NCBI GenBank assembly: GCA_035502995.1
Contig: DATJTW010000107.1
Location: forward strand, 62,001 to 126,000
From: CADEED01 sp035502995
Lineage (GTDB): Bacteria; Pseudomonadota; Gammaproteobacteria; Steroidobacterales; Steroidobacteraceae
Direction: 5' to 3'
DNA length: 64,000 nt
Position 1 is the first letter of the stretch. Each line of letters opens with the position of its first letter. This document shows, piece by piece, positions 26,662-36,606 of the stretch. Under the pieces are notes generated by a model. That model saw nothing but the letters and a program-made list of their open reading frames with translations. It searched no databases and was not told the origin of the DNA. Made by a program: the position numbers and the translations under genes.

Positions 26662-28761
26662 TCAAGGTTCGTAGGCGGTGTACGCCGCCAACAACGCATC
26701 CGCCTCGTGACCGAACGCGCCGACGCGGCCCGCGCGCGGCGCGGGATCGCTCGTCTCGAGCCGCAACAGGTCGTCGACGTACACGCGCACTCGACTGCCC
26801 ACCGCTTCCAGCCGCAAGACGAACGACCGCCCGGGCGATGCATCGAGGTTCACGCCGCCGATCTGCGTGACCACGCCGTTCACCACCTTGCGTAGATAGA
26901 GCTTGTTGGTGTTGCGAACGGCCGCGTACCAATAGTTGGCGGGATCGGCGTGGCGGACGACGAGACCGAACGCGGGTTCCGCGCCGGTGCCGTAGCCGCG
27001 GATCGTGACCAGCACCTGCACGGCCTCGTCGACTCGCGTTTCGCCGGTGAGCACGCGGCCCTCCTCGCCGATGAGGGTCTGGAACGACCGCGAAAAGTCG
27101 TCGCTCCACACGCCGCCCTGCGAGTCGACGTCGTAGTTGACGAGGTTCGCCACGGGACCGGGCGACACCACCAGGTTGTCGAAGTCGGCCGTCGCCCGCG
27201 ACAGGCGCACGCCGGCACGGCCGCGGAAGATCCGGCCGTCCCACGTGCTGATGACGCGGCGCCCGTCGACAGTGACCGCCTGGTGCGAGCCCGACGACTC
27301 GAGCCCGAGCCGGTACCGCTGCCCGGCCGCGACGTCGAGCGGCGACTCCGACAACACCCTGTCGACACCGCGCACGCGGCTCAGCAACACGACGCGGTCG
27401 GGATCGTTGCGCAGCGTCGCGAAGTAGAAGTTGTCTTCGTCGACATAGCGCGTGACCAGCCCCACCCACGCATCCGCGCCGTTGAAAACGCGCGGCGCGA
27501 TGTCGGCGCTGACGCTCTGGTTGACGTTGATCGCCGAGTGCAGCGCGCCGCGCGTGCCGGTCGCATCGAGCTGGCGATACACGAACGTGCGGTCGCTCTT
27601 CACGATCGCGAAGCGGTTGCCCGGCAGCGGCGTCCACTCCGGCGCCGCGCCGGATTCGAAATCCTGCTGCACGAGCGGCTTCACCGCGAAACTCGCGGGC
27701 AGCTCGAACTCGATCTGGCGATCACCCTGCTGGCCGATGACGCGGTTTCGCCAGGCGGCCAGCCGCAGAACGCCGGTCGAATCATCCGTCGCGAGATTGG
27801 CGACGTGCGGGAATCCGGGCGCGTTTCGATACACGTAACCGACGTACGCACCGCGGTTCACGTTGTTGGCGACCTGGATCACGTAGTCGTCGGTGACGAC
27901 CAGGTCTTCCGCGAGGCGCAATCCGAAATCGTACGAATCGGGGTTGGGAAAGATCCCGTCGTCGCGCCAGCCGTTCGCGTCGCGGCGATAGACATGGGTG
28001 CCGTAGTCGGAGCCCGCGACCAGCGCCAGGTCGCCGCGCAACGCCGTGGCCGGGCCGAAGCGGCCGGCGAGACGGCCGAGATCGCTCTCCGGCGATTCGA
28101 ACCGCGCGGCTTCGCTCCACGTGCCGGCGCCGCGCTCGAAGATCTGCGCCTGGTCGCGCAGCGAGGGATCGTCGAATTCGCTGAGGATGATCGCTTCGCG
28201 CACGTCGAGCGCGAGGCCAGTGATGCAGCCCTCGTCCGGCACGGGCAGCCGCGCGGTGATCTCCCAGTGGCCGTTGTCGCGGCGGTTGATGATCAATCCT
28301 TCCGGCGAACACACCACTTCGTCGGTGGCGAGTATGGTGCTGCCGCGGATGTCGAGGAACGTGCCGCGCGGCCGGCGCGGCCCGACGTCGAGCGGGCGAT
28401 CGGCCCAGCCTGCGGCGCCGAGCTCGTAGACGTGCAGGCCGGACGGCATCCGGATCGCCGCAACCGTCGCGCTCATGGCGACCGCGAGCTGGCTGTTCGT
28501 CGCGCGGTCGTGCTCGGTCGCCAGCGTGTGGTCGAGCGTCCATTTGCCCGAGTCGTCGCGCCGGTACAGGTCCGCGCTGGTGATCGAATACGACGGATCG
28601 CCGGGCAATGGCGACTGCCGCATGGCGATCAGCCAATCGCCGTCGCTGGCGATCGCGGCGGAACGAAACGGCAGTTCCTTGCGCGATTCGATGACGAGCG
28701 GCCGCGCGGCGACCGAGCCCGCGGAGAGCAGGCCGCAGAGACACAGCGTGAAAGCCTTCAT
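26662..28761 (-). CDS. Secreted propeller/LamG-like hypothetical protein
   Basis: 699 residues from ATG 28761 with GGGAGGG 6 bases upstream; a longer frame to 28878 is less likely. A signal peptide ends near AARP. The first 400 residues repeat short blocks of the WxxxHRRDNxGxW and LALVAGSD type, as in FG-GAP or beta-propeller proteins. The last 300 residues hold two similar LamG/concanavalin-like modules (FESGAAPEW..., DFSRSFQTL...), each with YAAVRN or YFATLRN motifs. No catalytic residues were recognised. It converges with the CAP gene, 8 bases from its stop. Likely an exported carbohydrate- or surface-binding protein. Confidence 0.75.
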   Translation of the reverse strand: MKAFTLCLCGLLSAGSVAARPLVIESRKELPFRSAAIASDGDWLIAMRQSPLPGDPSYSITSADLYRRDDSGKWTLDHTLATEHDRATNSQLAVAMSATVAAIRMPSGLHVYELGAAGWADRPLDVGPRRPRGTFLDIRGSTILATDEVVCSPEGLIINRRDNGHWEITARLPVPDEGCITGLALDVREAIILSEFDDPSLRDQAQIFERGAGTWSEAARFESPESDLGRLAGRFGPATALRGDLALVAGSDYGTHVYRRDANGWRDDGIFPNPDSYDFGLRLAEDLVVTDDYVIQVANNVNRGAYVGYVYRNAPGFPHVANLATDDSTGVLRLAAWRNRVIGQQGDRQIEFELPASFAVKPLVQQDFESGAAPEWTPLPGNRFAIVKSDRTFVYRQLDATGTRGALHSAINVNQSVSADIAPRVFNGADAWVGLVTRYVDEDNFYFATLRNDPDRVVLLSRVRGVDRVLSESPLDVAAGQRYRLGLESSGSHQAVTVDGRRVISTWDGRIFRGRAGVRLSRATADFDNLVVSPGPVANLVNYDVDSQGGVWSDDFSRSFQTLIGEEGRVLTGETRVDEAVQVLVTIRGYGTGAEPAFGLVVRHADPANYWYAAVRNTNKLYLRKVVNGVVTQIGGVNLDASPGRSFVLRLEAVGSRVRVYVDDLLRLETSDPAPRAGRVGAFGHEADALLAAYTAYEP

Positions 28762-28920
28762 GGAACCCTCCCTGGCCCGAATAGTTAGGGAGAGTGGTCC
28801 CGTCGCGGCGCGACAAGCAAGCGAGACGGCGGGAAAGATGCTCCGCGTAGGCGGAGGACTACCATTGCATCCGCGCATCGTCGCGGCTGCGATCGATGGC
28901 GGAGCGGTTTGGTTGAAGGA

Positions 28921-29112
28921 TCAGCGAACGCGGAAGTAACGCAGACCCTGATCGCGGGCGACGAGCTTCCTGCCCGTCAGCGAGGTACGCAGCCGGCTCT
29001 TCCGCACCGGGCGCTCGTTGTTCGCGACGACGCGAAGCTCCGGGCGCGGCGGATGGAAAAGCTGGTCCGTTGCCGCGAGCTCCATGCGCACGGCAAGATT
29101 CGACGAAGACAT
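28921..29112 (-). CDS. Small basic hypothetical protein
   Basis: 63 residues from ATG 29112, which follows AAAGGA at 8 bases. It is rich in Arg and Leu, has no signal peptide or membrane segment, and ends RYFRVR. Codon use looks normal for the window. I do not recognise it. The longer frame (start 29193) lacks a ribosome binding site. Isolated between two exported-protein genes. Confidence 0.55.
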   Translation of the reverse strand: MSSSNLAVRMELAATDQLFHPPRPELRVVANNERPVRKSRLRTSLTGRKLVARDQGLRYFRVR

Positions 29113-29281
29113 TGAAACGTTCCTTTGGAAAAAATCGCCGGATGGCGACGGGGGCGCAAGGTACCACCGGCCCCCTTTCCGGGTGTGACGCATTCGAGGT
29201 TGGGCGCCTACCCCTTTCGGCAGAGTAGCTAGAACGCGACAGCGGTTGACGGGGCGGCAAGGGTATGCCGCCGGCCGCCTG

Positions 29282-30070
29282 CTACGGTCTCTTGGGCAAT
29301 TCCGCCTTCGCGTACCCCGGCGGCGGGTCGAACGTCGCGGCCGGGATCGATTCCTCGACCCATTTCGTCATGATCGTCTCGGTGGAGCGGAACTTTCCGT
29401 CCGGACCGTACTGGCGCGTGCGCACGGGATAGCCGTTGATCGCCGTGCGCGCCTTGACGGATTGCTCGGCTCCCGGAACCTGCTTCGCGAGATCGCCGAA
29501 CGCGTCGGCCATTTCCTGAAACACTTTCTGGAAATCTTCCTTGCCCGGCAGCGAGCCGTACGGCACGACGCACAACTCTTCGAACGGCGCGCCGTTGCGG
29601 ATCAGGCTCCAGTTCTGGCATTTGCGGCCCTCGACGGTGTCCGTCGTGCCGAGGTTCTTCGACTCCCACGTGTCCGGCTTGTCGGTGCCGAGGCCACCGG
29701 GAATGCGGTTGCCCATCATCTTCTCCATCTGCGCGCGCTGCTCGGGCGACATGTTCTTCAGGCGCTCCTGCATCTTCGCCATCATCTCGCTCGCGCCGGC
29801 GACCATCTTCTTGAGGTCTTCCTTGGTCATCTCGCGATAGGTCCGGTGCTTGTCGTCGATGATGACGATCGTCGAGCCCTTGAGGATGGTGGCGCCGTCC
29901 TTCTGCGCGTTCACGCGCATCTTGCCGTCCTGGACCAGCATGACCTGCGTGTTGCCCTGCTGGGCTTTCGTCGCGATGTCGCGCGTGACGTTTTCGACGT
30001 GGACGCCGGCGAAGGCGGCAGTGGCGAAGAGGGAGGCGCCGATGAACACGATCGCGTGCAAGGTCTTCAT
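29282..30070 (-). CDS. DUF4412-type periplasmic protein
   Basis: 262 residues; ATG 30070 has GGAGG nearby. Signal peptide ends at about AAFAG. The mature part has the DUF4412-like pattern: an N-terminal part with QGNTQVMLVQDGKMRV, then a dense helical middle (MSPEQRAQMEKMMG) and a C-terminal repeat-like beta part. The function of the family is unknown; it is periplasmic or outer-membrane associated. It lies downstream of the ankyrin gene, with 65 bases between them. Confidence 0.8.
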   Translation of the reverse strand: MKTLHAIVFIGASLFATAAFAGVHVENVTRDIATKAQQGNTQVMLVQDGKMRVNAQKDGATILKGSTIVIIDDKHRTYREMTKEDLKKMVAGASEMMAKMQERLKNMSPEQRAQMEKMMGNRIPGGLGTDKPDTWESKNLGTTDTVEGRKCQNWSLIRNGAPFEELCVVPYGSLPGKEDFQKVFQEMADAFGDLAKQVPGAEQSVKARTAINGYPVRTRQYGPDGKFRSTETIMTKWVEESIPAATFDPPPGYAKAELPKRP

Positions 30071-30135
30071 GGAGGTCTCCTCGATGGATGCGCGAGAGTA
30101 TGCCGCGGCCGGGATGCTGTCGATCCCGCGGATTG

Positions 30136-31215
30136 CTAGTTCGCGGATGCCGGCGTGCCGAGCAACGCTTCGAAATCCGGTCGGTAGGGATCGGCCGGGC
30201 GATCGCGCAGACAGGCGGCGAGATCGTGGCCGAAACGATCCTTCCCCGTGCGGTGCGCGCCCCGCTCGAGCAGCAGGCGCGCGGCGTCGAGTTGCTTCTC
30301 GCAGAAGGGATGCGGCCGCCGCGTGCAGCTGGTTTCACAGACCAGCCGCGTCAGCGCCGTGCGGCCGGCGACATCCACGGCGTCGACGTCGGCGCCCGCA
30401 TCGAGAAGTGCGCGCATGCTCGCCGGATCGGGGTTTGCCGCGGCGCGCACCAGCGGCGGACCGGTCTCGTCGTTGATCTCGGGCACCGGCTCGTTGACGT
30501 TCGCGCCGTGTTCGACGAGCCAGGGAATGAGATCGGCCTTGCCCTGGACCGCGGCGAAGAACAGCGACTGGCCATCCGCCTTCACGCCGCGCGCGATCAG
30601 GCGCTCCAATGCCGCGTGCGCCCCGGGAAGTGCCGACGCGACCAGGAATCCCGGGTGATCTGCATCGCCGGGTTGCGCGACGTCATCGATGAGGTACTCG
30701 ATCAGGGTCCAGTTGGCGTCGTCATCCGGGCCCTGCGAAAGCCGCAGATAACCGACCTGCAGCGCCTCGCGCGACCGCGCCCGGACACAGGGCGCGGGTC
30801 CGCCTTCCCACAACGCGCGCACCGCCTCGACATCGCCCTTTTCCACGGCCATCAGCAGCGGCGTCGCGCCCAGGTTGTCGGTGGCGCAGGGATCGGCGCC
30901 GGCGGCGAGCAGTAGTTTGACCACGGGCGCGTGCGAGGCCACGCCCGGCCCCGCCTGCTCGAGCGAAAACAGCAGCGGCGTCACGCCGGTGCGCGCGGTG
31001 CCATGGATGCGGAAGCTGCCGTCGTTCCAGACGCGATCGGGATTGGCGCCGCGACGCAGCTCGCTCTCGACCATCGGCGCGTAGCCGGCGCGGGCGGCGA
31101 CCATCAGCGGCGTGAGCTTCGTGAAGCGGGTGACGGTGAAGTAGTGGATGCCCCAGAGCGCGGCGATGGCGAGCAGCGCGCCGACGACCATCTTTTTCTT
31201 CTTGCCCGCAAGCAT
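30136..31215 (-). CDS. Membrane-anchored ankyrin-repeat protein
   Basis: 359 residues. A hydrophobic anchor (VVGALLAIAALWGIHYF) near the N-terminus is followed by about five or six ankyrin repeats: LTPLMVAARAGY, VTPLLFSLEQAG, ATPLLMAVEKGD, SLFFAAVQGKAD, PPLVRAAANPDP, TALTRLVCET. These form a protein-binding surface, probably on the periplasmic side. The partner is unknown. Stop at 30136 is followed 65 bases later by the DUF4412 gene. Confidence 0.85.
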   Translation of the reverse strand: MLAGKKKKMVVGALLAIAALWGIHYFTVTRFTKLTPLMVAARAGYAPMVESELRRGANPDRVWNDGSFRIHGTARTGVTPLLFSLEQAGPGVASHAPVVKLLLAAGADPCATDNLGATPLLMAVEKGDVEAVRALWEGGPAPCVRARSREALQVGYLRLSQGPDDDANWTLIEYLIDDVAQPGDADHPGFLVASALPGAHAALERLIARGVKADGQSLFFAAVQGKADLIPWLVEHGANVNEPVPEINDETGPPLVRAAANPDPASMRALLDAGADVDAVDVAGRTALTRLVCETSCTRRPHPFCEKQLDAARLLLERGAHRTGKDRFGHDLAACLRDRPADPYRPDFEALLGTPASAN

Positions 31216-31283
31216 GCCGCGCGAGCCTACGGCCGGCGGCAGGAATGGGCAACTGGCGGCGCGGTCACACTACAATGCGCGCC

Positions 31284-32789
31284 ATGCCCATTTCCGATGA
31301 CGATCTGCGTGCCTGCGTGCGGGTACTGAAGGCGATCGAAGCCGATCGTTCGCACCTCACGCAGCTCACGCAGGAGCAACGCCGCGAGCTGCTGACGCTC
31401 GCCGGCCTCGTCGCCAAGCCCGAGCGCCACGATCTCGTGAAGATGGCAAAGGCGTTCCGCCGCGCCGAGCGCGAAGCCGCGAAGGAGCAGGACCGCCAGG
31501 CCATCGAGCAGGCGGGCCTGCGCGTGCAGCGCCGCTCGTCGGTGTTCACGCCGCTGTGGCTCGAGCCGCCGAGGCCCGAGGACCGCGAAGAGCGGCCGAG
31601 ACTCAACAAGGAACGCGACTGCTACGTCTGCAAGCAGCCGTTCTCGAAGGTGCACCGCTACTACGATTCGATGTGCGAGCCCTGCGGCGACTTCAACTAC
31701 ACGAAGCGGGAACAGACCGCGGACCTCGACGGCCGCTACGCGCTGGTCACGGGCGCGCGCGTGAAGATCGGCTACCAGGCGTCGCTCAAACTACTGCGCG
31801 CCGGTGCCAACGTGATCGTGACGACGCGGTTTCCCGTCGACGCCGCCGACCGTTATTCGCGCGAGCCGGATTTCGCGGCGTTCCGCGGCCGGCTGCAGAT
31901 CCACGGGCTCGACCTGCGCCACTCGCCGAGCGTCGAGCTGTTCACGAAGTTCATGGTCGAACGGCTGCCGCGCCTCGACTACATCCTGAACAATGCCTGC
32001 CAGACGGTGCGGCGGCCGGCGGGGTTCTTCCATCACCTGCTGGCGCGCGAGGCGGAGCCGGTCGCCTCGCTGCCAGCCGAATTGCGCGGCGTGCTCGCCG
32101 GCCACGACGAACTGTGCCGGCGGCTCGAAGGATCGCGCGGCGAAGCCGGCGCACTGATCGCGCCGGAGCACGCGGCCGGTGAAGGCGTGATCCACAGCGC
32201 CGCGCTCTCGCAACGGCACTATCTCGACGAGGACTATCGCGGCGGCGAGGCGCTGTTCCCGACGAACCGCTTCGACGAGGACCGGCAGCAGGTCGATCTG
32301 CGCGAGGTGAACAGCTGGCGGCTGCGCATGCACGAAGTCGAGACGCCCGAGCTGCTCGAAGTGCAGCTGGTGAACGCGATCGCGCCGTACATCCTGAACG
32401 CGCGGCTGAAACCGCTGATGGTGCGCACGCCGGGCGCGCACAAGCACGTCGTCAACGTCAGTGCGATCGAGGGACAGTTCTATCGCGCGACGAAGACGGA
32501 CAAACATCCGCACACGAACATGGCGAAGGCCGCGCTGAACATGATGACGCGCACCAGCGCGCCGGACTTCGTGAAGGACGGCATCCACATGAACGCGGTG
32601 GATACGGGATGGGTGACGGACGAAGATCCCGCGGTGCACGCGGCGCGCAAGGCGGAGTCCGGCTTCTCGCCGCCGCTCGACATCATCGACGGCGCGGCGC
32701 GGATCGTGGATCCGGTGTTCGTCGGGCGGTTGACGGGCGAAAACGTGTGGGGACAGTTCCTGAAGGATTACAAGTCCGCGCCGTGGTAA
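31284..32789 (+). CDS. SDR-like protein with N-terminal CxxC pair
   Basis: 501 residues from ATG 31284; ATG 31275 and the frame start at 31245 are alternatives. Residues about 113-134 carry CYVC and CEPC, a likely zinc ribbon, ahead of a Rossmann domain with VTGARVKIG (expected TGxxxGxG; the sixth position is Lys instead of Gly) and NNA. The usual catalytic Tyr-x-x-x-Lys is not present: the aligned spot reads TNMAK, with Thr in place of Tyr and Lys kept. So the protein may be a non-enzymatic or altered SDR. An N-terminal helical charged region (1-100) precedes it. No operon partner. Upstream there is a TACAAT at 31271-31276. Confidence 0.8.
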   Translation: MPISDDDLRACVRVLKAIEADRSHLTQLTQEQRRELLTLAGLVAKPERHDLVKMAKAFRRAEREAAKEQDRQAIEQAGLRVQRRSSVFTPLWLEPPRPEDREERPRLNKERDCYVCKQPFSKVHRYYDSMCEPCGDFNYTKREQTADLDGRYALVTGARVKIGYQASLKLLRAGANVIVTTRFPVDAADRYSREPDFAAFRGRLQIHGLDLRHSPSVELFTKFMVERLPRLDYILNNACQTVRRPAGFFHHLLAREAEPVASLPAELRGVLAGHDELCRRLEGSRGEAGALIAPEHAAGEGVIHSAALSQRHYLDEDYRGGEALFPTNRFDEDRQQVDLREVNSWRLRMHEVETPELLEVQLVNAIAPYILNARLKPLMVRTPGAHKHVVNVSAIEGQFYRATKTDKHPHTNMAKAALNMMTRTSAPDFVKDGIHMNAVDTGWVTDEDPAVHAARKAESGFSPPLDIIDGAARIVDPVFVGRLTGENVWGQFLKDYKSAPW

Positions 32790-32807
32790 CGGCGCGCGCC
32801 GTCGATC

Positions 32808-33761
32808 TCAGGAACCGCCGATCATCAGATCGTTGATCGTTGCGAAGTGATCCGACGCGACGCTGTCGCCGACGCGCACATCCGCCACGCCCACTGCACC
32901 GGCGACCAGGCATTGATCGATGCGGATGCGCAGCGGCGCCGGCAGGTCCGACGACCACGTGGCGAGGAATCCGCGGCCGGCGGTGCAGTCATGCACGCCC
33001 CGACTGTCACGCGTGTCGCGGAAGTGGCTGGACCACGGCGTGACGTTGAAATCGCCGACGGCGACGCAGGCGTGCTCGCAGCCCGACAGCTCGCGTCCCA
33101 TCGCGGCGAGCTGCGCGTTCCGGACGGCTTCCGTCTCCGGGACCACCGGCCAATTCAGGTGGGCGCCGTACAGCCGGAAGATGCGGTCGCCGAGATCGAC
33201 GTCGACGCGCGCCGCGAACGTGACACCGTCGTTCGTCGCGGGCTGCGGAGCACGCAACGGCCAGCGGCTCAGGATCACGACGCCCCACACGCCGTCGTGC
33301 TCGGCGAAGTAGTGAGATGAGAGGCGCGGCACCAGCGCCGCGAGTTTCTCCGCATGCGGCGGCGACACCTCCGCGAGCACCGCGACGTCTGCCTGCGTCG
33401 CATCCAGCCAGGCCGCGATGGCCGGCAGGTTCTCGTTGCCGATGTTGATGTTGAAGGCGGCGAGGCGCACGGCGCGCGCGTTCGGCGGCACGGGCACGCC
33501 GACGCCGAAGTACGTCCCGACCATCGGCCAGACGTTGAGCGCGAGCCCGATCATCGCCGCGGCCGCGATGCTCCAGCGCCCGATCACCAGGGCCACCGGC
33601 AACGCGGCCACGAAGAACAACGCGTAGTGCGTGCGGAAATTGACCAGCAGCTCGCAGATCCAGAACCAGCGGCCACCGTACGCGATCAGCGTCGCGAGAC
33701 TCGCGACACCGGTGGCGAAGGCCAGCGGCCTGGTGATGACGTCGCGGGCGGCGCGGAACAT
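32808..33761 (-). CDS. Membrane-anchored EEP (endonuclease/exonuclease/phosphatase) protein
   Basis: 317 residues with three hydrophobic segments near the N-terminus (about 10-90). The EEP domain follows: AAFNINIGNE, the metal Glu in VLAEVSP, YGAHLNWPV (catalytic His), VGDFNVTPWS and the final SDHFATI. Such enzymes cut phosphodiester or phosphomonoester bonds; membrane forms are of unknown substrate. It converges on the SDR gene with 18 bases between the stops. Confidence 0.85.
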   Translation of the reverse strand: MFRAARDVITRPLAFATGVASLATLIAYGGRWFWICELLVNFRTHYALFFVAALPVALVIGRWSIAAAAMIGLALNVWPMVGTYFGVGVPVPPNARAVRLAAFNINIGNENLPAIAAWLDATQADVAVLAEVSPPHAEKLAALVPRLSSHYFAEHDGVWGVVILSRWPLRAPQPATNDGVTFAARVDVDLGDRIFRLYGAHLNWPVVPETEAVRNAQLAAMGRELSGCEHACVAVGDFNVTPWSSHFRDTRDSRGVHDCTAGRGFLATWSSDLPAPLRIRIDQCLVAGAVGVADVRVGDSVASDHFATINDLMIGGS

Positions 33762-33813
33762 GCGCCGGATAGTAAGGCGTCCGCGCCGGCCGCGCGCGCC
33801 GGCTGCGGGCCGG

Positions 33814-35364
33814 TCAGTAGAGCCAGGCCGCGCCGCGGATCGGTGCCGACGAATCGTTCGGGTCGCCGTTGATGCCGCTGGCCGCGCTCGAATCCTCCGG
33901 CGAACCGACCATCAGCGCGCGCCCGTTGTCGCCGAGCGCCACGTCGAAGCCGAACCACTGCGGATTCGCGCCCGCGGGCTTGATCAGCCGGCGCACGCTC
34001 CATCCGGAGGCCTTGCGTTCGTAGACGACGACCGTACCGGTCGCCGTGGCAGCGGTGGCGTACGGTGGATAGACCGGTCCTTCGCCCGCGGTGTCATCAG
34101 CGGGATCGCCGCCGGCGATGAGATTGCCATCATGGCTGATGGCGACGTTGTTGTGCTCGTTGTGACCTTCGGTCGGGCCGAAGGTGAGCAGCGATCCGTC
34201 GCGTACCCACGCGCCATTGACGAAGCTGTACGCATAGGCACTGCAACAGCTGTTCCTGACGACGAAATGCGTGCCGCCGAAGTCGGCATCGATACCGCTG
34301 TTGTCGCCGACGGGAATCCGCGCGGTTTCGTTCCAGTTCGGCGCGGCCAGCACCTGCACGTGGCTCACGTTCTGGAAGCGGCAGGTGCGGAACAACCGGG
34401 CGCCGTCGCCGCTCAGCGCGAGCGTATTGCAACCGTTGACCAGGCCGCCGGTGCCGTTTTCCACGCGGATGTCGGCGCCCATCTGCCAGCCGCCGGCGGC
34501 GTCGTGACGAACGATCTGCGTCCAGCCCTGCCCGGGGTCGGAGCCTCTCTGCGTGTGACGGATCGCGAGCGTCTGGCCTGCCTCGTCGAGATCCACCGCG
34601 CTGCCGAACAGGTTGGAACCCCGCGGCGCCTGCCGGATCTCGTCCTCGACGTGCCAACCACCCTGCGCGCGCCGGAATAGATAGACCGCGCCGCTGTTGG
34701 TGTATCCCGGCGCGTCTTCCTGTGGCACGCCCAGCGCGATCAACGATCCATCGCCATTCAGCGCCAGCACGTTGAACTCGCGCGGCTGCGCCGTGCCGAA
34801 CTGCGGCTGCGGCGGCGCGAGCCGTGCATCGAAGCGCCAGCCCGAGGTGGCGGTCGTCTTGCGATACACGTACAGCGCGACGCTGTAGGTCGCGCTGCCC
34901 ACCGTCTCGAGCGCCAGCGTCGCGGCGACTTTGCCGTCCGCGCTCATCGCCACGGTGTGGCCGAAGAACTCCGTGTCTCGGCCGAGGTCCGGCTTGAAAT
35001 AGCCGACGGCATCGAGCGCGAGACCGGCCACGCCCTTTTCGGCGCTCGACGTGCATCCCGAGGGATTGCAGGCCTTCACCAGGTAGCGCGCGACGCGCCA
35101 GTCCAGCAGGTGCACGGAGACGTTGATCCGGATCAACGGCCGCTGCGCGACCGTCTCGGCGTATTCCGTCCACTGCGCGCCGGCGTTCGCCTTGAACCAC
35201 AGCTGGTACGAATTCGCCTGCGGCACGGCCGGCCAGTCGAACTGCAGTTGCTTGATGTCGTTGGCGCCCACGGTGACCGAAGGCGCCGCTGGCGCCGCGG
35301 CGAATGCCGGGAACGCGCACGTGAGGAGACCCACTCCGAGAATGAGCGAGATCGTGGATCGCAT
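33814..35364 (-). CDS. Exported FG-GAP/propeller-like protein
   Basis: 516 residues with a signal peptide ending AFAAAPA. A short Fn3-like start (SYQLWFKANAGAQW) is followed by repeated blocks with the form GxxIAGGDPAD and LALNGDGSLIALG, typical of beta-propeller (FG-GAP or integrin-like) folds; the final residues include SPEDSS. No enzyme motif was found. It may be exported to the surface. The gene lies 52 bases downstream of the EEP gene start. Confidence 0.75.
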   Translation of the reverse strand: MRSTISLILGVGLLTCAFPAFAAAPAAPSVTVGANDIKQLQFDWPAVPQANSYQLWFKANAGAQWTEYAETVAQRPLIRINVSVHLLDWRVARYLVKACNPSGCTSSAEKGVAGLALDAVGYFKPDLGRDTEFFGHTVAMSADGKVAATLALETVGSATYSVALYVYRKTTATSGWRFDARLAPPQPQFGTAQPREFNVLALNGDGSLIALGVPQEDAPGYTNSGAVYLFRRAQGGWHVEDEIRQAPRGSNLFGSAVDLDEAGQTLAIRHTQRGSDPGQGWTQIVRHDAAGGWQMGADIRVENGTGGLVNGCNTLALSGDGARLFRTCRFQNVSHVQVLAAPNWNETARIPVGDNSGIDADFGGTHFVVRNSCCSAYAYSFVNGAWVRDGSLLTFGPTEGHNEHNNVAISHDGNLIAGGDPADDTAGEGPVYPPYATAATATGTVVVYERKASGWSVRRLIKPAGANPQWFGFDVALGDNGRALMVGSPEDSSAASGINGDPNDSSAPIRGAAWLY

Positions 35365-35529
35365 GGCGGCTCCCTGCCTGGACGAGGTGTTGGTGCCGTC
35401 AAACTAGCTGCCGGCACCGATCCCGCCCTATCGGCGGCCGTCGGGAGGCGGAGGCGCCGTCCGCTGTCAGGGTCGCGCGAGTCCGCAGCGTGCGCGGCGT
35501 CGTGTCCGACGCGGCGCGAGGCCGGTCGG

Positions 35530-36606
35530 TCAGGCGTGCGCCGGTGGCCGCGAGGCCGCCAGGTGCAGGATCGCCAGGCGCGACCACAACCTGTCCACCA
35601 TGTCGCGGCGGTCGTCGTCGGCCAGCACGATCGCGCGCGCCGAGAGCTCGCGCATGTGGCCCTGGTTCACCAGCAGCAGCAACGCGCCCGCCAGGCGTCC
35701 GAAGCGCAGCGAGCGCGCGAGCCCGGCCGCCGTGGGCGCCGCCAGCACGTCGCACAACTCCGCCGGCAATTGCCAGTGCTCGGCGATGCGCAATGCCGTC
35801 GGCGTGACCCAGTCGTCGAGCAGCGCGGTCAGCGCCACCGGCCGCATCCCGGCCGCCGCCAGGCAGTGCTCGCGCGCGATCCGGAACACCGTGTTGCTCG
35901 CGAGGCCGAGCAGCAGCACCAGCAGCCGTGCGTTGAACGGATCCGCGCCTTCGATGCGCGCCGCGTGTTGTTCGGCGCAGGACGCCGAGTACTGGCTGTG
36001 CTCCCACGTCGCTTCGGCGAACGAGGAGAACGGACCGCGCACGCCGGTCATCACGGGATGCAGCAGCGCGGTGGCGACCAGCGAGCGCAGGCCGTCAGTG
36101 CCGACCAGCGCGACCGCCTTTTCGAGATTCTCGACCGGCTTCCGGCCACTGACGCGATAGAACGAGCTGTTCGCCAGCTTCAGCAGGCCGCCGAGCAGCG
36201 TGCCGTCCTCGCCGATGATCTGCGCCATCTCGCGCATCGAGTTCGCATCGCTGTTGATGACGCACAGCAGCCGCGGCAGCAGCGACGGACGGCGCGGCAG
36301 GTATTTCGCCTGCAGCTCGAGCTCTCCGAGCACGCGCGCGGCGGGCTCGAGCCCGGTCTTCTCTTCGTCTGTGGCCTCGTCACGCAGCTCGGCGAGGCTC
36401 GAATCGAGCGCATGCGCGACGAAGCGCCGCATGGCGACGTCTGCGTGAACACTCGGGATGCGGATGCCGCCGCCGGACCCGGTCGGGCGGCGTTGCGTCT
36501 GGCATCCCTGCCGATCGCTGATCACCAGCGGCCGCGCGCGTCCTCGCGCCCCGCGGAACCATTGATCCACAAAAGAGCCGATCCCGGTGCGGATGGCGGC
36601 AATCAT
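35530..36606 (-). CDS. HDOD-domain signalling protein
   Basis: 358 residues with no clear membrane segment. The HDOD region (about 60-250) shares YLPRRPSLLPRL, LLKLANSSFY and AVALVGTDGLRSL with the HDOD gene at 581-1696, making the two paralogues. The metal-binding His-Asp pair of true HD enzymes is lacking. It is divergent from the aldo/keto reductase across a 310-base gap. Confidence 0.85.
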   Translation of the reverse strand: MIAAIRTGIGSFVDQWFRGARGRARPLVISDRQGCQTQRRPTGSGGGIRIPSVHADVAMRRFVAHALDSSLAELRDEATDEEKTGLEPAARVLGELELQAKYLPRRPSLLPRLLCVINSDANSMREMAQIIGEDGTLLGGLLKLANSSFYRVSGRKPVENLEKAVALVGTDGLRSLVATALLHPVMTGVRGPFSSFAEATWEHSQYSASCAEQHAARIEGADPFNARLLVLLLGLASNTVFRIAREHCLAAAGMRPVALTALLDDWVTPTALRIAEHWQLPAELCDVLAAPTAAGLARSLRFGRLAGALLLLVNQGHMRELSARAIVLADDDRRDMVDRLWSRLAILHLAASRPPAHA

